From contig JBALWA010000013.1 in the NCBI GenBank assembly GCA_036960305.1, forward strand, positions 23,892 through 87,891: 64,000 bases of DNA, in the 5' to 3' direction. Of the stretch, positions 46,071 to 55,229 are shown piece after piece. The position numbers and the translations under genes were made by a program. This stretch comes from JBALVT01 sp036960305 (GTDB taxonomy: Bacteria; Pseudomonadota; Gammaproteobacteria; Pseudomonadales; Halieaceae). The notes under the pieces were generated by a model. It was given only the letters and a program-made list of their open reading frames with translations. It had not been told where the DNA came from and made no database searches. Within the stretch, counting starts at the first letter, position 1, and every line of letters starts with the position of its first letter.

Positions 46071-46985
46071 TTATCCCTCTAATGTCCAGCTGAATTCCAA
46101 ACCTTTAACCATATCTGCTATGGCACTGTTGAGCGGGCATGGCACGCCCACTTTTTCACCAATGGTAGCAACACCACCATTAATGCTGTCGATTTCTGTC
46201 GTACGTTTTGCCTCCACATCCTGCAGCATGCTCGGCTTATGTAGATAGGCAACCTCCTTGCTGGAATCGATCATCTCCTCGGGATCTCTCTCCAGTATTA
46301 CACCCTGGGAATTTGCCACTGCTATACCCTCCTGGGCCACGGCACTCATGACATCGCGCACCTGTTCAATACATAGGCCATGGGGAAGACGGGTCAACGC
46401 GGCAACGCCGTTTGACGCGCAGTTGAAAATAACCTTGGTCCACATGGGACCTCGTGGATCAGCCACCGAGTGAGTCTCCATACCGCCGCGAGTCAGCGCC
46501 TCGGCCAGGCGGTCGCTCTCTTCCTGAGTGGCCGGCTTGCCGTCAAAAGGGCCAATGGTGGTCGCGCCTTTGGTATCGTGGTTGCACACACCCAGGTCGC
46601 TGATGTGGCCGGCGGGGAAAGTCGTACCCATGATGACCCGGGGCACGTACTCGGCGATGATCTCCTCACTGCCGACACCATTCTGGACTGAACACACCGC
46701 GCCATCGCTAAAAATATGCGCTACCGCTTCCATTGCAGCGCGGGTATGCAGTGTCTTGGAGGCAATGATACCCAGCTCACAGGGTGGTATTTCGCTGGCA
46801 TCGCTACGAGCGTTAATTTTCGCCACGAAATCACTTTCACCGGTCAGGCGCAAGCCATTCTCATTAATGGCATCCACGTGTGCCTGATAGGGGTCATAGG
46901 CCCAAACTTCCACGTCGTCCAGCCTGCCCAAATGGGCTGCGAACAGGCTGCCGATGGCGCCGCAGCCGATGATACATACTTTCAT
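46071..46985 (-). CDS. Ketopantoate-reductase-family dehydrogenase (paralogue A)
   Basis: This 304-residue protein has the N-terminal Rossmann motif CIIGCGAIGSLFAAHLG and the ApbA/PanE C-terminal domain (MWTKVIFNCASNGVAALTRLPHG near residue 180). PanE reduces ketopantoate with NADPH, but many relatives are catabolic 2-hydroxyacid or opine-like dehydrogenases. Position 3 nt before the M24 gene, and next to a paralogue, points to catabolism rather than pantothenate synthesis. Confidence 0.85.
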   Translation of the reverse strand: MKVCIIGCGAIGSLFAAHLGRLDDVEVWAYDPYQAHVDAINENGLRLTGESDFVAKINARSDASEIPPCELGIIASKTLHTRAAMEAVAHIFSDGAVCSVQNGVGSEEIIAEYVPRVIMGTTFPAGHISDLGVCNHDTKGATTIGPFDGKPATQEESDRLAEALTRGGMETHSVADPRGPMWTKVIFNCASNGVAALTRLPHGLCIEQVRDVMSAVAQEGIAVANSQGVILERDPEEMIDSSKEVAYLHKPSMLQDVEAKRTTEIDSINGGVATIGEKVGVPCPLNSAIADMVKGLEFSWTLEG

Positions 46986-47079
46986 TTGTTACTCCTTGGT
47001 GGGCAATGATTCGAGCCTTGCCCTATTAAAATGGATTCCCGCCTGTGCGACGATCTGGCATTCCAGATTGACCGGGGCT

Positions 47080-48063
47080 CTACTGCTCCCCCTCATCCAG
47101 GGTCCAGCTTTTCTCTATGCCCTTGACCAGCCGGTACATCGTTTCGTGGAAAGGGGCTGGTACACCAGCCTCCCGGGCAGCACGTACTATAGAGCCCGTA
47201 ATCCAGTCCACTTCGGTATAACTCTTACGCCGCACGTCATCCAGCATGGAGGTGATGTGGGCATACTCTTCGCTGCCATGGCTTCCGCCCTGACTCACTG
47301 CCTTACAGTTCATCTTCCAGGGGTCACTGCTCAACTCGATGCCCTGCGCACTGGCGATAGCAACGCCCTCCTCCATCATGTCCCGCACCAGATTACCGAG
47401 ATCGGAGAGATTTTCCGTTTCGGCGTAAAACGGCACATGGGGGGTATTGGTGACGGCGCCGATTGCGTTGACCGCAGAATTAAAGATTAGCTTGGACCAC
47501 TGTACCGGGCGCAGATCCTCGTAGGCCTCACAGATCAGGCCAGAGCGATTGATCAGTGCCTCGACTTGCTTGATGTAGTCGTAACCGGGTTTGTCAGGCT
47601 CAGTATCCCAGGGGCCAATCCAGGTGGGCGTGTCCAGTTCGTAATCCACATGGGTGTCTGATTTCCGAACCCCGGACATGAAGGTCAGGCCTGCGATGAT
47701 TGGCCAATCGCCGTTCTCCCGCACCAGACGCTCACAACCCAGGCCATTTTGAATCATCATGACGGTGGCGTTAGGGAAGAAGCCCCTGAATTTGGTCACA
47801 CTGGCCTCTACCGCGGTAGTCTTGGTGGCAATAATCACCAGATCAACCTCACCCAGATCAGCGGGGTCCGTAGAGGCCAGCACGTCCGCTACGAGATCAG
47901 ATTTACCCGTAACTTTCAGGCCTTTCTCGTTTAAGTCCCGGGCATGGCTCTCGCGGCGCACCAAAACCGTCATGCTGATGCCGGGCAGTGCTCCGATATG
48001 GCCCACCAACAGACTGCCGATGGCACCGGCGCCCACAACACAAACCCTCTTTATTTGCCGCAT
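47080..48063 (-). CDS. Ketopantoate-reductase-family dehydrogenase (paralogue B)
   Basis: From the ATG at 48063 (MRQIKRVCVVGAGAIGSLLVGHIG) this is about 327 residues; an in-frame ATG at 48108 would add 15. It has the ApbA/PanE fold with VQWSKLIFNSAVNAIGAVTNTPH near 195. It resembles paralogue A in length and motifs but differs in sequence. Two adjacent copies suggest either a heteromeric enzyme or two steps on related substrates. It lies 94 nt upstream of paralogue A on the same strand. Confidence 0.85.
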   Translation of the reverse strand: MRQIKRVCVVGAGAIGSLLVGHIGALPGISMTVLVRRESHARDLNEKGLKVTGKSDLVADVLASTDPADLGEVDLVIIATKTTAVEASVTKFRGFFPNATVMMIQNGLGCERLVRENGDWPIIAGLTFMSGVRKSDTHVDYELDTPTWIGPWDTEPDKPGYDYIKQVEALINRSGLICEAYEDLRPVQWSKLIFNSAVNAIGAVTNTPHVPFYAETENLSDLGNLVRDMMEEGVAIASAQGIELSSDPWKMNCKAVSQGGSHGSEEYAHITSMLDDVRRKSYTEVDWITGSIVRAAREAGVPAPFHETMYRLVKGIEKSWTLDEGEQ

Positions 48064-48228
48064 TGGTAGCTCGATCTCCAAATCGTGGAAGCTGTGCCTG
48101 GACAGCACGGCGATAAACCCCTTGATAAGGGCAAATCATAGAGATGCACAGTGATTCTGTCTTGCTTGTCACCGCATCAATAGTTGACTCGGGGTGCGTG
48201 ACGGTACTGCAGGGGGCTTACGAGCTCG

Positions 48229-49200
48229 TCAGGCAGAATCTGCAAGCTGTCCCTGTGCAACCTGACGGAGTTTACTCGGCGATATATCGAAGCGGGACTT
48301 GAACGCCCTGCTGAAATGCGCGGGATCATTGAAGCCGCGACGGTAGGCGATTTCACTGACTCGCATATGGCCCATGGAAGCGTCCAGCAAGTCCTCTCTA
48401 GTGGCCTTGAGCCGCCGCTCCCATATCCACTTCGACACTGTCAACCCAGCCTGCTGGAAAAGGCTGTGCAGGTAACGCATTGATATGCCATTGGCATTGG
48501 CAACTTTTTCCGGGGAAAGTTCACAGTCTGTGAAGTTCGCTTCCATGAACTCGAGAATACGCCGAAAAAGTGCTGACTGCTTAGCATGACTTGCCTCGTA
48601 CTCCTGGTCTACCTCAGAGCGAAGCATGGTCGCCGTCAGCTCCAGTAAACTCTCGGCAAGCGTATGTTGCTCGGTTAAGGTGAGCTTATCCGCCTCAAAA
48701 GCAAGCGCTTTGAGCATGCTGTGAACAATGCTCGACAGCCCTCCCGCAGGCATGAGCCTGGGACGAAACTCCCTGCCCTCCTGCTGCCCCAAAATGCGTT
48801 CTCTATACATCGCATTGGGAATATGCAAAATTAATCGGTGGCTCTTTTGCGTGTGTACTATCGTATAAGGCTCACCGGCTGACATGAGAGAAAGACTACC
48901 CGGGTGCTGGGTGAATTCCACATCTTTTTCATTGACCAATACCGTGCCTTCCAACTGCGTGGCCAGTAGGAAATCATCGTTAGAATCCTTGTCAATGTCC
49001 TCTGTGCGGCGATAGATGGCGATGGGGTCAATCGAAATATCGAACAACTCCAGCCTGCCCAGCGGCAGCTCGCGACAGGTAAAATTCTGTATCGGTTGGC
49101 CACGTATTTCCGTATTGACCGATACGTGCGCCTGTCGAACCGAATCCTCGAGAAGTTTGTCCATTTTAGTGTCATTCTCGTTGGAGGATTCACTTGTCAT
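48229..49200 (-). CDS. AraC-family transcriptional regulator
   Basis: This 323-residue protein has an N-terminal ligand-binding domain (cupin-like, of the FeaR/AraC_binding_2 sort) and a C-terminal AraC double helix-turn-helix at about 220-318 (SPEKVANANGISMRYLHSLFQQAG, then RVSEIAYRRGFNDPAHFSRAFKSRF). It is divergent from the FAH-family hydrolase gene and upstream of the panE/M24 genes on its own strand. It is a plausible activator of both groups of catabolic genes. Confidence 0.88.
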   Translation of the reverse strand: MTSESSNENDTKMDKLLEDSVRQAHVSVNTEIRGQPIQNFTCRELPLGRLELFDISIDPIAIYRRTEDIDKDSNDDFLLATQLEGTVLVNEKDVEFTQHPGSLSLMSAGEPYTIVHTQKSHRLILHIPNAMYRERILGQQEGREFRPRLMPAGGLSSIVHSMLKALAFEADKLTLTEQHTLAESLLELTATMLRSEVDQEYEASHAKQSALFRRILEFMEANFTDCELSPEKVANANGISMRYLHSLFQQAGLTVSKWIWERRLKATREDLLDASMGHMRVSEIAYRRGFNDPAHFSRAFKSRFDISPSKLRQVAQGQLADSA

Positions 49201-49376
49201 TTAAGTTCCACGTCATAGCCTTCAAGACATTGAATACTAACCCTGCTGCACGGAGAGTCAACCTTTTACACCCTGCAGGGCAATGGCTTTTTTAGTGGTC
49301 AACACTATCATTTCCGGCGTGTAGTTATCTTAATCATTAGCGGTGGGGCACACCCACCTGTAAGAGGATCCAGAGT

Positions 49377-50285
49377 ATGAAACTCTCCACATTCATCATT
49401 AAAGCCACCGGGCAGAAGACTCTTGGTGTTTACCAGGACGAAAAGTACCTGGACATTGTTAGTCTCAGTGGCGGTGCAGTCCCAAACTCCATGCAGTTGG
49501 TTCTGGAACAGGGGACCGATGCCCTGCGGAAGATCCAGGAGATAGCAAGCGCCGCTGACAGCGATCAGCACGCCTATACCGCCGAACAGGTAGAACTGCA
49601 ATCTCCAGTACGTCCTGGGAAAATCATCCACACCTCCTGCAATTTTGACGCTCACCTGAGTGAATTGGAAGGATGGGAAGCTGATGAATGGCAAGATCAT
49701 GGCTGGGATAAATTTCACTTCGAACACCCCACGGGCTTTCTGGAAGCTCCCTCGTGTATCGTAGGTTCCGGCGTGGGTATCGAGATACCTGGCTTTACCG
49801 AGCAGTTGGATTATGAGATAGAAGTGGGCATCGTCATCGGCAAAACCTGCAAAGATGTCAGTGTTGAAGACGCCATGGACAACGTCATTGGCCTGATGAT
49901 TTTCAATGATGTTTCCGCACGGGATATTCAGGCCCGAGAGCACGCCAACAACGTTATCCTGATGGGAAAGAGCTTTGACGGCTCATGCCCCTTTGGCCCC
50001 TGGCTGGTCACCCTGGATGAATTGGATAACCCTGACAACCTGGACATGAAAATGCTGCTCAATGGCGAGGCTCGCCAGCAGTCCAATACCAACGCGACCC
50101 ACTATACCATGGCCGAGCTAGTTTCCTGGTGGTCGAAAATGACCCTGGAGCCGGGCGACGTCATCACTACCGGCAGCCCTCCCGGTGTTATTTCCGGCAT
50201 GAAAGAGCCCGTGTGGATGAAGTCGGGAGACGTGATGGAATGTCACGTGGAAGGACTTGGCTGTCTGGTCACACCAGTCCTGTAA
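49377..50285 (+). CDS. FAH-family hydrolase/isomerase
   Basis: This 302-residue protein has the fumarylacetoacetase-family core: LDYEIEVGIVIGK (metal Glu residues), GLMIFNDVSARDIQ, KSFDGSCPFGPW and GDVITTGSPPGV near the C-terminus. Such enzymes hydrolyse or isomerise 2-oxo-4-ene or acylpyruvate compounds late in aromatic and heterocycle breakdown. AGAGGA lies before the ATG. It opens a plus-strand run of catabolic genes behind the AraC regulator. Confidence 0.9.
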   Translation: MKLSTFIIKATGQKTLGVYQDEKYLDIVSLSGGAVPNSMQLVLEQGTDALRKIQEIASAADSDQHAYTAEQVELQSPVRPGKIIHTSCNFDAHLSELEGWEADEWQDHGWDKFHFEHPTGFLEAPSCIVGSGVGIEIPGFTEQLDYEIEVGIVIGKTCKDVSVEDAMDNVIGLMIFNDVSARDIQAREHANNVILMGKSFDGSCPFGPWLVTLDELDNPDNLDMKMLLNGEARQQSNTNATHYTMAELVSWWSKMTLEPGDVITTGSPPGVISGMKEPVWMKSGDVMECHVEGLGCLVTPVL

Positions 50286-50327
50286 CGGATTGGCATTTAA
50301 TATCGAACACCGAAGAAGGAAAACGTG

Positions 50328-51596
50328 ATGAATACTGTAAACCCCGCATTGGTCCAGAGAGCCGTTGAGCAAATCGACCGTGAGCGACTGGTAAAACTGG
50401 TCATGGACCTCGTCGACATTCCCAGCCCCACCGGCTATGAGGGCGATTGCGCCAGAGCTGTCAACGAAGTTTTGCTGGGAGCGAATTTTGATTCTGTACT
50501 CCAGCCCATAGGGGACGAACGCTATAACGCGGTAGGTCGCCTGCAGGGACAAGGGGGCGGCAAGTCCCTGATGTTTAATGGTCACCTCGATACCTCTTTC
50601 GGTCCTGAACAGGCCCACCGTGGCCTGGGCTACCAGTGCAAAGGCACTCTGGTAGATAACGAGTGGATTTACGGCATGGGCTCCTTCAATATGAAGAGCG
50701 CCATGGGAACTTACGTCACCGCCATTGAAGCCATTCAGAAGGCCGGTATCAAACTCGGCGGCGATGTAGTTATCGCCGGCGTGGCCGGTGAAATCGAAAA
50801 AGCCCCGGTAAACGACCACGAGGGCCCGATGTATCAGGGCTACGGCGTCGGCACCAAGTTCGCCATCACCCACGGCGCTATCGCCGACTACTGCATTCTC
50901 GGTGAACCCACTAATATGATGGTAATTCCCCGTCACTGCGGCAGCACCTGGGTCAAGATTACCGTTCCGGGCCACCTGATCCACACGGCCTGGTCAGAAG
51001 TTGAGAAAAATGCCATCAATAAATCCAGGATTGTACTGGACGCCATTCACGAGTGGATTCCGGACTACTGCCAGAGGCACACCCTTGGCGACTTCCAACC
51101 TCGAGTGAACGTGTCTGCCGTGGAAAGCGGCTGGAGCTGGCGCGGCGCCAGAACACCGGACAACTGCGTAATCTATATGGATGTGCGCACCCTGCCCGAC
51201 GACTTGCCCATCAAAGCCTATAACGAGGTGCGCGAAATGATCGCCGCCGTGGTGGACGAAAACCCACAACTGGCCGGCACCAAGGTTGAAACCTTCATGT
51301 CGGTACCGGGTACTTCCATCCCCGAAGACCACGAGCTAATACAGAATATTGTGCAGGCACACACTGACCAGATGGGCAAAGCGCCCGAATTCGCCACAGA
51401 AACCTGGATGAGTGATGCCGCTCACATGAACCGCTACGGTATCCCCACGGTCAACTATGGCTCTGCGGGACGTATCCGCGCAGGTGGCGGCGGGTTCTCC
51501 ACCCACCAGGGTGAAGCCGTTCACATCGGCGATATGATGGATATGATCAGAATCTACATCCAGGTCATGATGCAAATCTGTGGGGTTGTGGAGTAA
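50328..51596 (+). CDS. M20-family peptidase/deacylase
   Basis: This 422-residue protein starts at ATG 50328 (a GTG precedes it), with AAGGA upstream. It has FNGHLDTSFG (H86 and D88) and GMGSFNMKSAMG. In typical M20 enzymes the aspartate that bridges the two metals lies in GxGxxDMKG; here the position is N121. GEIEKAPV supplies the general-base glutamate region. It likely cleaves an amide or carbamoyl bond, as in ArgE/DapE-type enzymes, though the Asn substitution may alter metal binding. Confidence 0.85.
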   Translation: MNTVNPALVQRAVEQIDRERLVKLVMDLVDIPSPTGYEGDCARAVNEVLLGANFDSVLQPIGDERYNAVGRLQGQGGGKSLMFNGHLDTSFGPEQAHRGLGYQCKGTLVDNEWIYGMGSFNMKSAMGTYVTAIEAIQKAGIKLGGDVVIAGVAGEIEKAPVNDHEGPMYQGYGVGTKFAITHGAIADYCILGEPTNMMVIPRHCGSTWVKITVPGHLIHTAWSEVEKNAINKSRIVLDAIHEWIPDYCQRHTLGDFQPRVNVSAVESGWSWRGARTPDNCVIYMDVRTLPDDLPIKAYNEVREMIAAVVDENPQLAGTKVETFMSVPGTSIPEDHELIQNIVQAHTDQMGKAPEFATETWMSDAAHMNRYGIPTVNYGSAGRIRAGGGGFSTHQGEAVHIGDMMDMIRIYIQVMMQICGVVE

Positions 51597-51705
51597 GCCC
51601 TTCGACAGCGTGAGGGCGCCCGCGAGTTCGTCATGGAATGATCGGCCGTGAGGAATTGCGGACAACAGAGCCGACTGCTACCCTCACTTACTACAGGATC
51701 AGATA

Positions 51706-52584
51706 ATGAAACGACCAGAACAGCGCTTTGACTTCTCCGCGATGCCCACTCGAAAGAAGTGGCGCCTGCCTGATGGCAAACGCATGGCAGTTTATACCAT
51801 TGTCAATGTAGAAGAGTGGGATATCGAAAAGCCGATTGCTCGCGAATACGTTACATCCCCGGCTGGCGTCGCCACCGTGCCCAATATCCCCAACTGGGCC
51901 TGGCACGAATACGGCATGCGGGTGGGATTCTGGCGTCTCCTCGAAGCCTTCGAACAGCGCAAACTCAAAGCCAGTACAGCCCTCAATGCCCGCGTATGCA
52001 ACGGTGCGGGGGAACCAGTTGCCGCCGCCATGCGCGACGCCGGCTGGGGTTTCATGGGCCACGGCTACCAGCAGCAGGCCCTGCACATGGTCGAAGACCA
52101 GAAGGATAATATTCAAAAGTCATTCGACACGCTCAAAGCCTACACTGGCAACGCCCCCAAGGGCTGGCTGGGGCCTGGGCTACATGAAACCCTGGACACT
52201 CTGGACTATCTGGCCGAGGTAGGCTTCAAGTTCGTTACAGATTTCCCCATGGATGAACAACCAGTGACAATGCGGACAAGCGGCGATCCCATGGTCGCCC
52301 TGCCCTACACCCTCGAACTCAGTGATTTACCGATGATGGTGATTCACCAGCATCAATCGAAAGCCTGGTTCGAACGAGCGGTTGACCAGTTCGATCGGCT
52401 TTACCAGGATTCGGCAGAGCAGCCCAGGGTAATGTCCATGAGTATTCACCCCTATATTATGGGCGTGCCCCACCGCATCAAATACTTCGAATTAGCCTAC
52501 GATCACATGCTCAAACGAGACGACGTGTGGTTCGCCACCGCCGAAGAAATCTATGATTGGTATATCACCAACCCTCCAGAATGA
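51706..52584 (+). CDS. Polysaccharide-deacetylase-family hydrolase (PuuE/allantoinase-like)
   Basis: This 292-residue protein resembles NodB-type deacetylases of the PuuE subgroup: RMAVYTIVNVEEWD near residue 27, GHGYQQQALH near 120, and MSIHPYIMGVPHRIKY near 245. PuuE is a cofactor-independent allantoinase that opens a hydantoin ring. The same fold next to M20 and FAH genes suggests ring opening of a cyclic amide or imide. AGGA lies before the ATG. Confidence 0.82.
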   Translation: MKRPEQRFDFSAMPTRKKWRLPDGKRMAVYTIVNVEEWDIEKPIAREYVTSPAGVATVPNIPNWAWHEYGMRVGFWRLLEAFEQRKLKASTALNARVCNGAGEPVAAAMRDAGWGFMGHGYQQQALHMVEDQKDNIQKSFDTLKAYTGNAPKGWLGPGLHETLDTLDYLAEVGFKFVTDFPMDEQPVTMRTSGDPMVALPYTLELSDLPMMVIHQHQSKAWFERAVDQFDRLYQDSAEQPRVMSMSIHPYIMGVPHRIKYFELAYDHMLKRDDVWFATAEEIYDWYITNPPE

Positions 52585-52723
52585 TCCTGATATAAACCCC
52601 GAAAGCCGCGTACTTTGGGGCGTTACCCTACCAGTCAACTAAAAGCGCACTGAAGGTCAAGACAGCTTCCGGGTCCTTGCGTAACATCCCCTGCTAATAC
52701 GTTATTAAGAGCAGGACAGTGAC

Positions 52724-53920
52724 ATGAGTACCATCAGCAAAGACCAAATCTGGACCAGCGAACTTAACAACCTGGATTCAGTGCAAGGCGGCTTCGACCG
52801 CAGCAACGAGGTCCGATTCTACGATACCACTTTGCGCGACGGTGAACAGTCCGTTGGTGTCTGCTTCACGCCCGACGAAAAATTCGATATCGCCTGCAAA
52901 CTGTCGGAAATGGGTGTGAGTCGTATCGAGTCCGGATTCCCCCGGGTTTCCCCCGAAGACACTGAAGCTGTCCGCCGCATTCTGGCGGCAAATCTGGACG
53001 CCGAGATATGGGGCTTCGCACGCTGCGTCCAGGGTGATCTGGATGCTCACATAGAGCTTGGCACCGAATACATTCTTATGGAAGTTTCCACCAGCGATAT
53101 CAAGATGGAAGCCTATGGTTTCACTCGTGAGTCAGTTCTGGAAAAAGTGGAAAAGTCTGTCAAGTATGCAAAAGATAACGGCATAAAACGAGTCAACTTT
53201 TTTGCCGTAGATGCCACTCGCAGCGACCTCGATTTCCTGAAGCAGGTTTACACTACCGCCATTACATCCGGTGCCGAAGAAGTTTCAGTGGTTGATACCA
53301 TAGGCGCATGTGCGCCGGAAGCGGTAGAACACTTGATTGACCTGGTACGGTCCTGGGTGGGTGATGACGTGCTGGTACATTGGCATGGCCATAACGACTT
53401 TGGCCTCGCTACCGCCTCGGCAATCGCCGCGGTACGCGCCGGCGCCGATTTTGTCCAGGGCACTATTAATGGCATGGGCGAGCGTGCAGGCAACGCTGAC
53501 ATCTGCGAAGTCGCCCTTTCGCTGCAGTGCCTTTACAACGTACCCGTTGCTCTGGAACTCAGCAAAGCTCGGGAAGTCTCTCGTCTGGTGCAGAAAGCCG
53601 GCGATTATACAGTCGATGGCTGGAAGCCAGTCGTCGGTGAATATCTGTATACCCGTGAGAGTGGCGCCGTCGCCAACCAATTTCATATACCCGAAGCCAT
53701 TGAACCCTATTCAGCCGAAATCGTCCGCGCCCAACGCAAAATCGTACTGGGCAAGAAAAGTGGATTATCCAGTATCGTCCTCAAGCTGGAAGAGCTGGGG
53801 TTGGAAGTGTCTGCCGATAAACACGGCGACATTCTCAACGAAGTTAAAGTCAAGGCAACCGCCGCCAAGCGACTGATGAACGAAGAAGAGTTTCGCTCCA
53901 TTGTCGCTCAGTACACATGA
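52724..53920 (+). CDS. DRE-TIM metallolyase (homocitrate/isopropylmalate synthase-like)
   Basis: This 398-residue protein has the family signature VRFYDTTLRDGEQSVGVCF near residue 30, the metal-site HWHGHNDFGLA near 220, and NGMGERAGNADICEV near 250. These enzymes condense acetyl-CoA with a 2-oxoacid or cleave such adducts. Length fits homocitrate or citramalate synthase; there is no LeuA regulatory domain. In this catabolic context it may work as a lyase or condense an intermediate. AGGA lies before the ATG. Confidence 0.88.
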   Translation: MSTISKDQIWTSELNNLDSVQGGFDRSNEVRFYDTTLRDGEQSVGVCFTPDEKFDIACKLSEMGVSRIESGFPRVSPEDTEAVRRILAANLDAEIWGFARCVQGDLDAHIELGTEYILMEVSTSDIKMEAYGFTRESVLEKVEKSVKYAKDNGIKRVNFFAVDATRSDLDFLKQVYTTAITSGAEEVSVVDTIGACAPEAVEHLIDLVRSWVGDDVLVHWHGHNDFGLATASAIAAVRAGADFVQGTINGMGERAGNADICEVALSLQCLYNVPVALELSKAREVSRLVQKAGDYTVDGWKPVVGEYLYTRESGAVANQFHIPEAIEPYSAEIVRAQRKIVLGKKSGLSSIVLKLEELGLEVSADKHGDILNEVKVKATAAKRLMNEEEFRSIVAQYT

Positions 53921-53954
53921 TCACCTCACAAACTCTATTCCCCGGAGAACATAA

Positions 53955-55052
53955 ATGAGTAAAGTAAACGTTGGTATTATTTTTAAGTCTTACGAGCCGA
54001 TGTCGGCTATCCAGAAGTATGCCGCACAAACGGAAGCTTCCGGTTACACCGGCGGTTTCTGGATTGCCGAGGCCTACCACTGGTTCCGCTCCTACGGTCT
54101 GGAATCTCGCGGCTGTTTTACCGCTCTTGCGGCTGCCACAATGGCAACCAAAGATATCACTATTGGCCTGGGCATCACCTCCCCTTATGTTCGCCACCCT
54201 ACCATTCAGGCCTCTGAGTGTGCCGGCATCGACGAGCTATCCAACGGCCGTTTTGTTATGGGAATCGGTGTCGGTAAAGTGGGTATCGAATACCTTGAGT
54301 ACGATATTGACGAAATGAAGCCAGTGCCTGTACATCAGGAATCCATCGATATCATGCGCAAGATATTCACCGGAGAAGAATACAGTTACGAAGGCAAGTT
54401 CTTCAAATCCAGCATGCCCGCCTATGATCGCGCTGCTGATGGCTTGCGCACTGAAATTCCGATTTATGTCGGTGCAACCGGGCCCTACATGCAGCGCCTG
54501 GCCGGACGTTCCAGCGACGGTATGTTACTCGCGGGTCTGACCTCACCAAAATTTGTTGAATACGCGATCGACAATATGCACAAAGGTGCAGCAAAGGCCG
54601 GACGCACTATTCCCGATGATTTCCCCGTTGGCGGCGTTATTCTGGCAGCCTGCAGCGAAGATGGCGCCAAGGCCAAAGAAGCCACTCGCAGCTACACCGG
54701 CACCTATATCGTTAACAAACTGCGCAACATCAAGAACGATGTGATTCTGGCTGGATCCGGCCTGCCCGATTCATCCTGGGATCCGTTCCGCAAAGCCATT
54801 GAAGATGGCACAGCGGATGACGTTACCCACCTCGTAACCGATGAAATGCAGCGTAACTTTACCGTGATCTCCGGCACCCCAGAAGAGTGTCTGGAAATCA
54901 CCCAGGAGCTGGTTGACGCCGGCCTCAACACGCCGCTATTAGAAGTCGTGGGCGAGACTGAGGAAGACAACCTGGAGACTGTGCGCCTGTTCGGAGAGAA
55001 GGTATTGCCATACCTGAAGCCCGCATCGCTGCCAGTTGCTAAAGCGAGTTAA
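53955..55052 (+). CDS. LLM-class flavin-dependent oxidoreductase
   Basis: This 365-residue luciferase-like protein has EASGYTGGFWIAEAY near residue 28, GIDELSNGRFVMGIGVGKVG near 95, and GATGPYMQRLAGRSSDGML near 175. This resembles F420- or FMN-dependent LLM enzymes such as methylenetetrahydromethanopterin-reductase-like proteins. It follows the metallolyase by 34 nt and ends before a hairpin. It is not closely similar to the LLM protein at 8292. Substrate unknown. Confidence 0.88.
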   Translation: MSKVNVGIIFKSYEPMSAIQKYAAQTEASGYTGGFWIAEAYHWFRSYGLESRGCFTALAAATMATKDITIGLGITSPYVRHPTIQASECAGIDELSNGRFVMGIGVGKVGIEYLEYDIDEMKPVPVHQESIDIMRKIFTGEEYSYEGKFFKSSMPAYDRAADGLRTEIPIYVGATGPYMQRLAGRSSDGMLLAGLTSPKFVEYAIDNMHKGAAKAGRTIPDDFPVGGVILAACSEDGAKAKEATRSYTGTYIVNKLRNIKNDVILAGSGLPDSSWDPFRKAIEDGTADDVTHLVTDEMQRNFTVISGTPEECLEITQELVDAGLNTPLLEVVGETEEDNLETVRLFGEKVLPYLKPASLPVAKAS

Positions 55053-55060
55053 ATAGCTTT

Positions 55061-55108
55061 GGCCCGTGGCAAGATAGCTGGCTAACAGGCAGTATCTTGC
55101 CGCGGGCC
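55061..55108 (+). terminator. Long hairpin after the LLM gene, candidate terminator
   Basis: Arms 55061-55076 and 55093-55108 pair over 16 positions with one G-T pair (GGCCCGTGGCAAGATA against its complement), with a 16-nt loop. Only a weak T-rich tail follows, so rho-independent action is uncertain. Confidence 0.5.
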
Positions 55109-55217
55109 TCGTTCGTTACCATTGAGGCGATCTAGAAGTCTGTGTTCAAATTGGACTTGGCGTGTCAGTTCGTTTGCGTTTACTCTAGAAAAATAATAAT
55201 TCCACGCCTTTTATGAA

Positions 55218-55224
55218 AGGAGGG
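55218..55224 (+). promoter_or_regulatory. Strong ribosome binding site before a GTG start
   Basis: AAGGAGG lies 5 nt before GTG 55230, which fixes the start of the membrane protein gene. Confidence 0.6.
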
Positions 55225-55229
55225 CTTTA

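Noticed and set aside
52595..52622. CCCCGAAAG/TTTGGGG stem after the deacetylase gene
   Set aside because: Imperfect stem and no T-run, so termination is not supported.
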